Source of the DNA: Madurella fahalii
Lineage: Eukaryota > Ascomycota > Sordariomycetes > Sordariales
DNA length: 64,000 nucleotides
Assembly: GCA_029876055.1 (NCBI GenBank)
Contig: CM056875.1
Location: 1,426,001 to 1,490,000, forward strand
Direction: 5' to 3'
The notes beneath the pieces are model-generated. The model made no database searches and had not been told where the DNA came from. It saw only the letters and a program-made list of their open reading frames with translations. Every line of letters starts with the position of its first letter. Within the stretch, counting starts at the first letter, position 1. A program made the translations under genes and the position numbers. Below, piece after piece: positions 24,431 through 34,597 of this stretch.

Positions 24431-25543
24431 TCAGGAACCCCCTGACGCCGCCCCTGCCATAATCGCAATCTGCTGCGCCCGCCGCCGGTCCACCTCCCTC
24501 TTGAGCATCAACAGGCAGGTCGTGACAACCATGACTAGCGCCATCTCCCGGTCGCCTTTGCCTTCCCCGCCGTCGCCGCCGCCCTCGCGGTCTCCAAACA
24601 AGCCCAGGTCCACCACCAGCCGGCCGCCGTTCCCCGCGCTGCTCCCGCTGCTGCCCGCCGTCCGGTACTCGGGTCCGCGGATGAACTCGGCCACCACCGT
24701 CCGCACCTGCTCATCATGGCTGCCACCACCACCACCACCGCCGCCGCCGCCGGCGTGCCGGGAAGAGGAGCTGCCGGGGCGGGGCTGGTTCCGCGCCGTG
24801 GCGATGCGGACGACGCGCTCCAGCACCAGCAGGCTGGATACTTCGCTGCTGCTGCTACCGCTGCTACCGGGCTTGTCGGAGGCGGGGCTGACGGGGGAGC
24901 GCGCGCGCGCGTGCCGTTCCTTGCGCGACGCGTACCGCCACTGGAACGTCCCCAGGCGGGTGCGGAAGGTGACGGCGCGGGTGAGCAGGCCCAGGGAGCA
25001 GACGGTGAATTCGTCCCAGGGCTCGGGCGCGGCCGGGTCGGCGGACTGCGGGGTCTCCTTGTTGCCCTTGGGCGGGAAGAGGAGGGTCTGGACGGCGGAG
25101 GGGGAGAGCGGCGGGTTGGCGGGGTGGAAGAGGCGGATCTGCGGGGGCCGGTTGGGCCCAAAGCGGTAGGTGGTTGTGCTGAGCGGGACCGAGTCGGAGG
25201 AGGAGACGAGGTAGCAGCTGCCGGAGCAGCGCTCGGGGCGGAGGGAGAGGAATTTCGGGGTGTGCGACGCGGCGGAGGAGCTGCTCTCCTCCGGTTGGAG
25301 GGTGAAGATGGGGATGGGGTCCGGGCGGAGTGGTAGGGGTAGGGAGAGCCACGGTTTCCCTGTTGTCTCGATTTGGAGGTGGACGGTTGGGTGGAAGGAT
25401 GGCGCCCCGGTTGCTTCGTCGTACGGGGGTGGTTCGCTGAGGATGGAAGGGGAGACACTATCGAGGCGGGAGAGCTCGACGTCTTGTGGATGCGGGGTAT
25501 ACCGCGGCGAGGGGGTAGACCGGTGGGCGAGAATGGTTGCCAT
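24431..25543 (-). CDS. Uncharacterised fungal protein, possible tubby-C-like fold
   Basis: Single-exon ORF of 370 aa from ATG 25543. The N-terminus is Pro/Ser-rich (SILSEPPPYDEATG, with a PPPY motif). Central beta-strand-like segments (FLSLRPERCSGSCYLVSS, TTTYRFGPNRPPQIRLF, VTFRTRLGTFQWRYASRKER, LLVLERVVRIAT) recall tubby-C/LURP-one-like proteins of fungi, in which a FRT..GTFEWRY-type block is common. A 10-residue Gly run (about 24730-24760 on the plus strand) and Ser runs interrupt the fold. The C-terminus has a hydrophobic segment, MALVMVVTTCLLML, followed by a basic stretch, which could insert in or lie on a membrane. The assignment to that superfamily is inference from pattern only; no catalytic function is implied. 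Confidence 0.72.
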   Translation of the reverse strand: MATILAHRSTPSPRYTPHPQDVELSRLDSVSPSILSEPPPYDEATGAPSFHPTVHLQIETTGKPWLSLPLPLRPDPIPIFTLQPEESSSSAASHTPKFLSLRPERCSGSCYLVSSSDSVPLSTTTYRFGPNRPPQIRLFHPANPPLSPSAVQTLLFPPKGNKETPQSADPAAPEPWDEFTVCSLGLLTRAVTFRTRLGTFQWRYASRKERHARARSPVSPASDKPGSSGSSSSEVSSLLVLERVVRIATARNQPRPGSSSSRHAGGGGGGGGGGSHDEQVRTVVAEFIRGPEYRTAGSSGSSAGNGGRLVVDLGLFGDREGGGDGGEGKGDREMALVMVVTTCLLMLKREVDRRRAQQIAIMAGAASGGS

Positions 25544-26811
25544 GACGAATGCAGAAGATGGTCTGGTGTCTCTCTTCTTGGGTTGGCTTGATTCTACTGC
25601 TGGACTTTGCGATATGATGGAGCCCGTTGCTAGCGGGCTACAGATGGCCTATATATCTTGTAGCTGTACAAAGCGATGCTGCACTGCCCAGTTGGCGATC
25701 ATGAGGCGTGCCCAATCTCGAATCGCCGGCCAATAAGCTGGCAATGCGACGGATACGGCACCCCATGTCTGGGGCCGGCCAAGCCCCGCGGCTGGCAACT
25801 GGTTTCTCGCTAAAAAGGCTTGGCTTCGAGAAGTCGAAGCCCCACAACTCTTCGATGCGAGATACGAAGACCCACCAAGGAGCCCGCGGGGCCCCGCTTG
25901 CTCTGCGTGGTCCGCCTGGTCCACCGTCAAGTGGCCCACTCTGCTGTCAACGATGGGGCAGTGCAACAATGATTAAGGTAGGCTTCCCGCGGGGCATTCC
26001 ATAGCTTACGGAGTATGCTGGTCAAGGGAAAGGACACGACTTGTAATCGGGAAGAATCAAATGCCCGCGAAACTGTGGGGTTTAATGACAAAGTCTTGGG
26101 ATGTTTGTTCCGGAAGATATCTTGTCTAGATCACTCCAATGGCGTGACGAGCTAAGAGCTGTTGAGCCTGTGCCCAGACGTAGCAAGCAAAAGAAAGACT
26201 GCTTGGCAGATCTGCACGTAGACGCAGACAGGGCATCGTAAACACCCACAAGAACCAAATTAGGCCGCTCCGCAACAAGCTCAAAGCGTTAGGAGAGGCT
26301 GCAAGTAGAATCCCTTATCAACCGAATCCCCCTCTTCTCCCGATTAAAAACGAAGCAAAAGTGTCCCACCCAAGACCGCAGTAACCAAGCTACCTTCCGA
26401 GAATGTCCTTCAACGGTCACTCGGTTACATACCCGCCAAGTCCTCCCCCTCTCTTCACCTCCTCCCGCAGCGTCTCCAACTTCGGGGGCTCCATTTCCCC
26501 AGTCGATCCACCACCTCTAGAGATCTTTCAAGAGCCAAGGTTCCCAAGTCGGTTGTCAGAGACAGCATGCGCCAGTCTCGGCCGTTTTATTTCCGCGGCG
26601 CTCGTTCAGGCCGCGGGGACGCCCTAATATAGTCTTGGCCGAGCCAGGGCTGGTCCCCAACCCAACCGCGATCCTATATTGAAGTTCCCCGTTAAAGGCA
26701 CGGGAGAAAGATGGAACCAAAGGGAATGAAATACGGCGTTAAGCTGGCCTGGCATGCCTTGACCATGACCATCAGGTCGACACCCAGGGGGAGACTTCTA
26801 TCTACTACCAC
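25544..26811. other. Intergenic; upstream of the tubby-C-like gene and downstream of the Zn2Cys6 gene
   Basis: About 1.27 kb with no supported gene. The part next to 25543 should hold the promoter of that minus-strand gene; the part next to 26812 is the 3' flank of the Zn2Cys6 gene. Confidence 0.55.
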
Positions 26812-28631
26812 TCAGAAGGTTCCCCCAAAGAACCTCCTGTCCCGGTCCAGCTGTGCTTCCACCCAGAGCGGCCACTGATTATAAGGCAGATGCTGCTCGT
26901 CGACAATCCGGTTAAGATGCCTCAACCACTTGGTGATGCCCTGGTTGGCGTCACCCTCATTCCGCCGCCGTTCAGGCATCTTAGTGGCGGCCTTCATCTC
27001 GGTCTCGGTGATGATGGCCATGATCTGTTTGAGCGCGATCCAATGGGTCGCCAGAAGGATAGCCGCCTGGTTGTTGGGGTCAACCAGACACTGGAACTTG
27101 TCGTGCGGCAGCATCATCCACCAGCCGTAGTGCTCCGTCAGAGCACGGTAGGCTGCAAGGTGGGCGGTCAGTTACGGACACGCTGAACGGGGAAGCACCC
27201 AAAAAGTAACACGAAAACTCACCCTCCCAAGAGCTCACATACATCCTCCTCGCCATCTCCCCAATCAACTCCCAATACCGCCTCTCGACCTCGCCCCCTT
27301 CCGCCTCGACGACCCCCTCCAACCGCTCAATCGCCGCCACCGCCGCGTCCACCCACTCCTTCCTCACGAGCGGCAGCTTCTCCATGTGCGGCTGCAGCTT
27401 CGCGTTCTGCGCGTCGTTCTCCATGAACTCGCCAAACAGAATCCTCTCCCCCTTGATGTACATCTGGATGGTCACGATCATGATCCCCCGGATGAAGGTC
27501 ATGTACTCGGCCATGCCGTCGGGGAGGAGCACGGACTGGTAGGTCAGCGCGAAGCACGTGGCGATGATGGCGTTGCCCTCCTCGAAGGTGCTGCCGCCGC
27601 TGCCGCTGCTGCTTTCGTCGCAGTAGGAGGACAACGACGACGACGACGACAACAACTTCTGCTGCTTAGCGGCGTCGGACAGCGCGCGCTTGATGGCCTT
27701 GATGGCTTTGAGCCGGTGGGCCATGGCCGGCTCGAGGAGGGACGGGTCCGTCGGGAGGAGCTCCGAGGCCGCGTAACCTAATATGGCGTGCATCAAGTAG
27801 TCGTACTGCACCAGGTGGGGGTTAGTGAGGGTGGCGAGGGGGATATAGTAGGGGGTTCGGGGAAAGACGTGCCTTTTGCGAGAGACAGGGGATCTCGTGC
27901 GTCCACATGTCTTCGGAGCCGATGGGGTGGTGAGGATAGCATTTGAAGAGGAAGTGCTGGAAGAAGCGCATGTCTTGGAGGGTGAAGAGGGGGATTTGGT
28001 GTTGCGGCTGCCGGGGTTTTGTCAGTGGGGCGTTCTTACGGACGCTCGCGTTTGGGGACCGGGTACTCACCTGGTGGACAATGGCCGGCAGGGCGGGATA
28101 CTCGCACTTGAGCCCCGTCTTGATGCAATGCCCGCAGGCAGGCCTCGTCTCCTGACACTAGGGTTTATTAGAAGCCGGTCTCCACGGTGATGGCCCCACG
28201 TCCAGCTCGACTTGACTCACCTTGATCCGCCGTCTCTTACAGTTAAAGCACCCACGCCTGCTCTTGGTGTGGCCCCGCCTCTCTAGCCGCTGTCTTTGCG
28301 GCCCCGAGCCTGTGTTAGTCGCACTCGACCCCCCACTCGCAGCACGAGCAGCTACTGCTGCTGCTGACGGTGGCGATGACGGCAGCTGCAGTTGCGGCAG
28401 CGCCAACGTCTGAACTGGCGCATCCGGCTGGGCTGACGGCAGCGGAGGTGTCGAGATGGATGCCGAGCTTTCCTCTGCTAGGTAGTCCATGTCTTGCTGG
28501 TCTTGTAAGTAGGTCGAGTAGTCAAAGTCGGCAGCGTCGTTGGCGTCTAAGGTGAGGAGCGGGGGGGTTGAGTCGGAGGAGTGCGCGTAGCCCACCACAA
28601 AGGGGGTGTCCGTGTTGGGGAAAGCCTGCAT
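26812..28631 (-). CDS. Zn2Cys6 transcription factor, UPC2/sterol-uptake-control-like
   Basis: Nuclear DNA-binding regulator. Five exons are proposed: 28631-28221, 28157-28071, 28007-27873, 27805-27223 and 27152-26812, giving 518 aa. Introns are 63, 63, 67 and 70 nt; the third (27806-27872) uses a GC donor (AAG|GCACGT). Splicing completes the binuclear cluster: Cys128, Cys131, Cys138, Cys145, Cys148 and Cys155 in RRGCFNCKRRRIK / CQETRPACGHCIKTGLKC. The middle region (PLFTLQDMRFFQHFLFKCYP, IGSEDMWTHEIPCL, YDYLMHAILGYAASEL) is typical of fungal C6 factors annotated as sterol uptake control protein 2-like. That name marks a large family, so a sterol role is not shown here. The first 120 residues are acidic, then Ser/Ala-rich. 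A Ser run lies near residue 254. The start ATG 28631 is the first in frame. Confidence 0.88.
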
Positions 28632-31600
28632 TTCGCGATTGATTTGATTGCTACTGCTATTGTGTCAGTCTCTCGATGGTTTCCCATTCTGCTGACTTGT
28701 CGTCGTATCAAAGTTTTTGAGTCAGGGGAGGCTCCGGCATTTACATGGGATTCTTGGGGATACCAATTTCATGCGGGGCCGCGTGTTGATCCAAATGAGA
28801 GCGCCAAGCAAGCCGCGCCCCCTGCGGTGGATCATCTACTGGTAAACGGGGCGATGCTGTCGCTGTCAGCCCAATTCGACGGATTCGTTAACCCACAAGG
28901 CTAATACCAGGAAGCTTCTCCCGGGGAAGAAACACGCAGGGCAATGACGTCTGCAATTATCTTCTGATGGCGCGCGGCATTGGCCGGCTCGACTCAGCCC
29001 AGTTTAGACTGCGGCAACACGTTAACAGGTTATGGTTACCAACTAATGCCCATGCCCGTTTCCGGACCATCGGCGGGACTTCGGCACACACCCGTGGCCT
29101 GCGCCATCCGGAGCTATTCCCCTTAGCGAGGACGTGGGGTGCAACGGTCGGGTCATATTTCCCTCCGTCGCAGTCGTGGAGGAAGTCAACCTTTAAGCCT
29201 TGCAACCTACCTAACCAAACACATCAAGGCCATCGCCGGAGCATCCGCTGGCTTGGGTCCGTATATTAGCCTGTTCGAGACTCCTAATCGCCGGCCCATG
29301 TTGCCCGTTCGACCAGTGCCGGCAGCTGTTGATGTACAGTACATTAGTGTAGTGTAGCTTAGCCATCCCTCCGGGACTGGCCATCTGAGAATGAGGTGGC
29401 AGTGGCCTGCGAGCACTTGCCCTCATGTTACCATACATCCATGTCGCCCGAAAAGAGGGCTGCGAATCGCGTCATTCAGGGTTGCTCTTCACAGGGCAAC
29501 GCATTTTCCAACGACTAATCCTGGACGGGTCTTAATCAGGGTTCTGGACTGTTTTCCAATTAGCGGTGCCGTATCTTTGCGTCCTATATCAGAAATAGTC
29601 TGAAGAGACTTCCACAGCAGTGCAAATAACCTGCCACCTGCACCACAGCTTAAATTCTGTGTAGTTCAGCTTCTCCGCCTCGATGCAGCCGGCCACCAAG
29701 TTGCGTAGCACAGCATCGCGCAAGCTGCGACGGTTGGACAAGGTAGCCCGCTGTGCCAGGCGCACCCCAAGTCTTGAATCCACATCAATTCCGGGGAGAC
29801 GCAATCGACGTGCAGTGGCACAGCCACAAAGATCCGCAAATTACCGTTTCACAGAGTTAAACTTGGAATAAGGCATAACGGACTCCTTCCTTGTCATCAC
29901 CACGCGGTGAATGACGGAACGAGTGACGAATCACTTCGTGTGTACCCATGGATATGTAGCACTGTAAGGGCTCTGGCATTACGACACGAGAAAGACAATG
30001 GAGACCCGTGAGACGGCATAATTCCCATCCATGGTATCGACTGCCATCAGCTCAGGGCTCATCAGCCTAACTCACATTTTCCCGTCTCCTTGGTCCACGT
30101 GGTCCCACCAAGCTCAAGAATGGCCCAAAAACGGCCAAGCCACCTCCAAAGTTCGCTCCGGGAGAGCCTGTTTGTGGTCAATCTTGGCGGTGGGCCCCAA
30201 TTGTATTTGATATCTGAAGCTGCGACTGAGAGATGAGGAAAAAATCAGTCTTTTTGAATGGTAGTTGACCGTCCCCGAAGAGTGTAGTCCGACGTGTCCT
30301 TGTTATCAGAAACCCTAACACATTTTCGATAAGGTTAATAGCGAAAACGGTGACGACGATGGAGGAAACAACATGAGAAAAAGGAAAATCGGTAAGTGAT
30401 GGATAAATAATGGAGCTACAGCTCTCGGAGACACACGCCTACAGTTTGAAAAGTCAGGCTGTTTGTTGTTCATGACTCGCACAATGGCTAAGGACTCTAA
30501 AAACTTTATTAAGGCGCTCGCCTACATCTACGGAAAATGCGTAAATGGCGGCAATGGACCTTGTCCTGACAGGCGTCACCCTAGTAGCCAGTGCTGAGCA
30601 ATGAATTGGGCACCTAAAGCGACAAACAAGGCGATTGGGTCAAGTTCATTGACAACAAAGGTGGAAATGAGAGAAAAGAAAGAAAAAAGACTTCTTTTTC
30701 GACCCGTTCTCGACTTCGAGATCTGCATCGCTAACTGAATTTAGCCTGCAAAAGAAACAAGCATTTTTTATTTCCCGGCTGCCAGACAGGGGCGCACCTG
30801 TCTCTGTGATCCACGGCAGCGGTAGCAATCTCGGTTGCGGCCCGCCACGAGCTGTCAATAGCGATTGGCTCCACGTAGTCGATCGAGAGTGCTGGGGAAG
30901 AATTCAGATGCGGGGCTCTGTGAATCTTTTGAAGAGAAAACCGTGAAGCTGCATTGCTTGTGTAGCTGCTCATTCTGGTAGCCGTCGCGCGCGGCTGCTG
31001 GAGCAGTGAGGGGGCTTGCGTGTGGCTCCCCGATGGTGCGTTTCAGAAGCATCAGATGGCAAGCTCGAGGTGAGACGAGCGTGGAGAAAACTGCCCGCTC
31101 GGTCAGAGCCGCGGGGGGTAGGCCGGAGCTCCGGCCGCGAAACCTCGCCAAGAATGTGACATGAGGGCTGGCTTTGCGTCGGCGCTGTACATTACGTGTA
31201 CAATAAGAAAAAATTAGCACGAAGAGGGATTTTTTTTTTTGGGAATTCGACTTGGATTTCCCCTGGAAAAGTGCCGTGTTCCTGCAGCTGTGAGCCCTGT
31301 TTTTCTCTCGAGGGCAAAAGCTGCGAGGATTCCGTACCTGCATGTAGGCTCGCTTGCGATTGGTCAGACGCTGTCATGGTGGAGTTGGTGTTGTCGCAAG
31401 CCCACCGCGTTGGTCCGACCCCTCAATCAATGTCGCCGGGTAGCCCCACCTGGCAGGGTCAAGCGGCAAGCTCGCCGCTATCGTCAGACGATCCGTTTGG
31501 ATCCTCCTCACGCTTAGGCCTGGCTGGCTTTGTTGACAGCCGGGTTTGGGTCTCCAATAGTGTACATAGACCGGTGCCAAGTTCGAGGGCGGGATGGAAT

Positions 31601-32512
31601 GAGCTGGCTGAACAGCTTGTCCTTGCATCGTCCGAGCCCATCACCCTGGGAGGCTTGTGCTCAGCTCACTGACGAGCGAGGGTGAGGGAGGGTGGGCCGG
31701 TTCCTGGCCGCGGGCTTCCTCGGCCACGAGCACTGGTTGGGCTCCATTGCCGGATTTCCCCAGGGCGAGAGAGAGGCACGACCTGGGAGTCAATTACGTG
31801 CGAAGACCGAGGAGGTGGCAGACCGCATTCGCCGCGCCGCAATGTTGTGGCAGTCGACAATCTCAGAAATAAGTGAGGTCCGGGCTTCGTTTTGTGGCCC
31901 AGCCGCACGCTCATTCGTTGGCGAGAACGCCGTGCCTTGCACCGCATCCCGCCCAGCCCAGATCCTGAAGCCGCCGTCAGGTAGAGTGCCTGCCACCCCT
32001 GTCGATCATCCTTCCCAGGGGCCCAGGCTGCTTCCAATCTTTTCTCCCAGGAACGTGGTCTCGACCCGAGCATCCCGTCCCGCCTTTGCACTAATACCCG
32101 TCTCCTCCTCCTCCTCCTCCTTCCCCCCACCTTCACTTCTGCCCACCTACGGTCCTGGGCCTTTCCGTTCCTTTCCTATCTTCGTCAGTCGCACAGTCGA
32201 CCTTTGGGCGTTCTGGTCACGCTTGTTATCGTTGTCCATCTCAGTCTCAAGTTCGCATCACTCCTTCTGCGTCTTTGACAGACAGCGACACATCGACCGT
32301 CACCCCAACGTCGACTACCTTCACCTTCATTCCCAGTGTAGCCGGTACGCCTTTACCTTCCTTTTCACGACTTGTCGTGCTGGCATACCTTTCGCACCGT
32401 TGCACTCTTTAAGTCCACCGCGGCGACCCGACGACGGACCAGTTATCAACTGTGAACATCAACGATACACTCACCACTTCAACCGCGTCATCGACCTAGA
32501 GACGCCAGCGGA
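28632..32512. other. Gene-poor region upstream of the GH128 gene
   Basis: About 3.9 kb between divergent genes. No supported coding region. The first few hundred bases after 28632 are the promoter side of the Zn2Cys6 gene. From about 31950 to 32512 the plus strand is strongly C/T-rich with (TCC) repeats near 32100, as in a long leader of the GH128 gene. An open frame of 315 codons (31692-32639, no ATG context support) overlaps the GH128 start out of frame and has no protein-like features. The word TGTACAGTACA lies at 29333-29343. Confidence 0.5.
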
Positions 32513-33754
32513 ATGTATTCCAAGATACTTGCCGCTCTGGCTGCCGCCAGCCTCGTCGGCCAGGCCATTGCGGCCGCCCCCCATCAGCGTGGCCATCAGT
32601 ATTTACACGAGAAGCGGGCTCTTGTCACCGAAGTCGTGACAGTCACCGACTGGGTTACTGTGACCGTGACTGAGGGCGAGGCTAATGCCAACCCGACGGT
32701 GTTTTATACCCATTCTCGTAGGCCCAAGAAGCGCCCTAGCTCTTCAAGCACCAGTAGCTCGGCGCCTGCTCCCCCGCCCCCGCCACCGGTAGTTCCAACC
32801 ACCATCATCACTCAAGTCAGGTCGACCAGTACCGCTCCCGCCTCTGACCCGGTCACTCCGCCGGCACACAGCCCTCCTCCAGTTATCCATACTTCGGCCA
32901 CGCCCTCTCACTCTCAGGCTCCTCCCCCTCCTCCCCCTCCTCCCCCGCCTCCGCCCCCGCCCCCGCCCCCGCCTCCGGCTTCCTCCCTCGCTCCTACTCC
33001 GGGAGGCGGCGGAAACGGTGGAGGCAATGGAGGCAATGGGGGCAGCGGAGGGGGTCCCCAGCGGGGTCTCTCGTATAACCACCCCGAATTGCTTAGGCGC
33101 TTCGTCAACTCCGGCACCAAGGCAACGTGGACTTACAATTGGGGCCAATACGATGATTCGGGTCTTGATCTCGAGTTCTGCCCAATGCTTTGGGGGCTCA
33201 AGCTAGACTTCCCCCAGACTTGGGCCGCCAATGCTCAAAGGGCCATCGACGCTGGGTCTAGGTGTCTCTTCAGCTTCAATGAGCCGGATCTCGGCGCTCA
33301 AGCCAACATGTCGCCCCAGCTAGCGGCCGCCAAGCACATTGAACACATGAACCCGTTCGCGGGGAAGGCCCTGATCGGCGCTCCGTCCATCACCAACAGC
33401 GGCGACCCGAATCAGGGCATTGGTTGGTTGAAGCAGTGGTTCGATGCCTGCGGTGGCCAGTGCGCGGTTGACTTTGTCAACATCCACATCTACGGCGTCG
33501 ACCCCAAGACATTCCTTGATCATCTCACCAACGTCCACAACACGTTCCAGAAGCCCGTCTGGATCACCGAGTTTGCCTTCGGCGGCTCCGAGGAAGAGAT
33601 CAACTCGCAGCTCGCGACCGTGATGAGAGCGATTGAGAACGATCCCGCGTATTCCTTCGTCGAGCGCTATTCGTACTTCATGGTGGAGCAGGGGATGATG
33701 GTCAAGGGCGATGTCCTCAGCACTTACGGCAACACCTTTGCCTATGGCGCCTAA
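32513..33754 (+). CDS. Secreted GH128-family glucanase-like cell-wall protein
   Basis: Predicted extracellular beta-1,3-glucan hydrolase or wall-remodelling protein of the glycosyl-hydrolase catalytic-core family (GH128, related to Asl proteins). Single exon, 413 aa. A signal peptide covers residues 1-20 (MYSKILAALAAASLVGQAIA), then a KR site at 34-35 fits Kex2-type processing. VTEVVTVTDWVTVTVTEG is a motif common in fungal wall proteins. A Ser/Thr/Pro-rich linker with a long Pro run (coded at about 32930-32980) and a Gly/Asn-rich stretch leads to the catalytic domain from about residue 185 (GLSYNHPELLRRF). The likely acid/base Glu is in SFNEPDLG (about 257) and the nucleophile in WITEFAFGG (about 353), on the expected strands. 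No GPI signal is seen at the C-terminus. The linker suggests wall attachment or extension. Confidence 0.9.
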   Translation: MYSKILAALAAASLVGQAIAAAPHQRGHQYLHEKRALVTEVVTVTDWVTVTVTEGEANANPTVFYTHSRRPKKRPSSSSTSSSAPAPPPPPPVVPTTIITQVRSTSTAPASDPVTPPAHSPPPVIHTSATPSHSQAPPPPPPPPPPPPPPPPPPPASSLAPTPGGGGNGGGNGGNGGSGGGPQRGLSYNHPELLRRFVNSGTKATWTYNWGQYDDSGLDLEFCPMLWGLKLDFPQTWAANAQRAIDAGSRCLFSFNEPDLGAQANMSPQLAAAKHIEHMNPFAGKALIGAPSITNSGDPNQGIGWLKQWFDACGGQCAVDFVNIHIYGVDPKTFLDHLTNVHNTFQKPVWITEFAFGGSEEEINSQLATVMRAIENDPAYSFVERYSYFMVEQGMMVKGDVLSTYGNTFAYGA

Positions 33755-34597
33755 GATGGGGTTCCGAGTTACGAGGAGAGCGAGGCTTCGATTCGTGGTG
33801 ATGATTGAGATTTTATACCGGATTTTCGGCACTCCGTTCTGGCAAATATTCCCAACGTCCTGGTTATATTTGCCTTGGGCGGACATGCTTGGCCATGAGC
33901 TTGCCATTACTTCTTTTCACTTGTACATAGTTTACGCCTTCTCTTCGCATCATTCGCTTTCTTGCCCAGTGAGGCATTCACGACACATTTAGGGGCGTTT
34001 TGTACGATTTATGCGGCACGGCATAAGGATTGGCATGGACGGGATGGGTTAGACGGGAAATATCATGGACGGCGGCGCACAATCATCCATCCGGGTCAGG
34101 GATCAAGGGTAGATTTATATGAGCCCCACGACGAGATATAAAAACAAACTGCCGACGCTCTGCCGTTGCATTGATAACAATTTTCTCCTTTGCCGGTGAT
34201 GGCCACTCCAGCGTCCAACTGTGAAATGCCAGGTACAGCTGGGATGGCTCCGCATCATGGCAGGACATTGTACGGTACACCGTGCACCTGACAGCCCAAC
34301 CATCGAAAATCATAATCCTGGTTCTAATCCGTATCTCCTAACTCGAGACCCTTTTTTATATAGACCCGCCTCCCTGCGCCTGACATCACAACCATTGCAA
34401 TCCATAACTCCAGTTCCAATCCGTATTTCTTAACTCCAGAGCCCTCTTATTATCGAACCGCTCCCCGCTCCCCGCTCACCTGCGCACCTTGTAGTACGTC
34501 AGGGAGTAGTGAAATATTCAAGACCCAAGGGAGGGGGGCGGTTGTTATCCAACTCAGTTTTTTCTTCTTGTCTCAGTCCCCGGGAGCACACACCTCT
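33755..34597. other. Intergenic between convergent genes, with an imperfect direct repeat
   Basis: 3' flanks of the GH128 gene (+) and the 7TM gene (-). It carries TGTACGGTACA at 34269-34279 and the 60-base imperfect repeat described separately. No gene seen. Confidence 0.55.
34311..34462. repeat. Imperfect direct repeat, two copies of about 60 bases
   Basis: Copy one is 34311-34370 and copy two is 34403-34462, offset 92 bases. Both begin CATAA and share AATCCGTAT and TAACTC blocks. By eye about 44 of 60 positions agree, and the six differences in the first half are all transitions. Function unknown. Confidence 0.65.

Noticed and set aside
24535..25458. 307-codon minus-strand open frame, Ser/Pro/Ala-rich
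   Set aside because: It is an alternative frame of the 24431-25543 gene; the 370-aa frame has an ATG, beta-strand-like blocks and a membrane-like segment.
31692..32639. 315-codon plus-strand open frame overlapping the GH128 start
   Set aside because: It overlaps the GH128 coding start out of frame, is built from C/T-rich leader sequence, and shows Ser/Pro/Arg-rich composition without any recognisable block.
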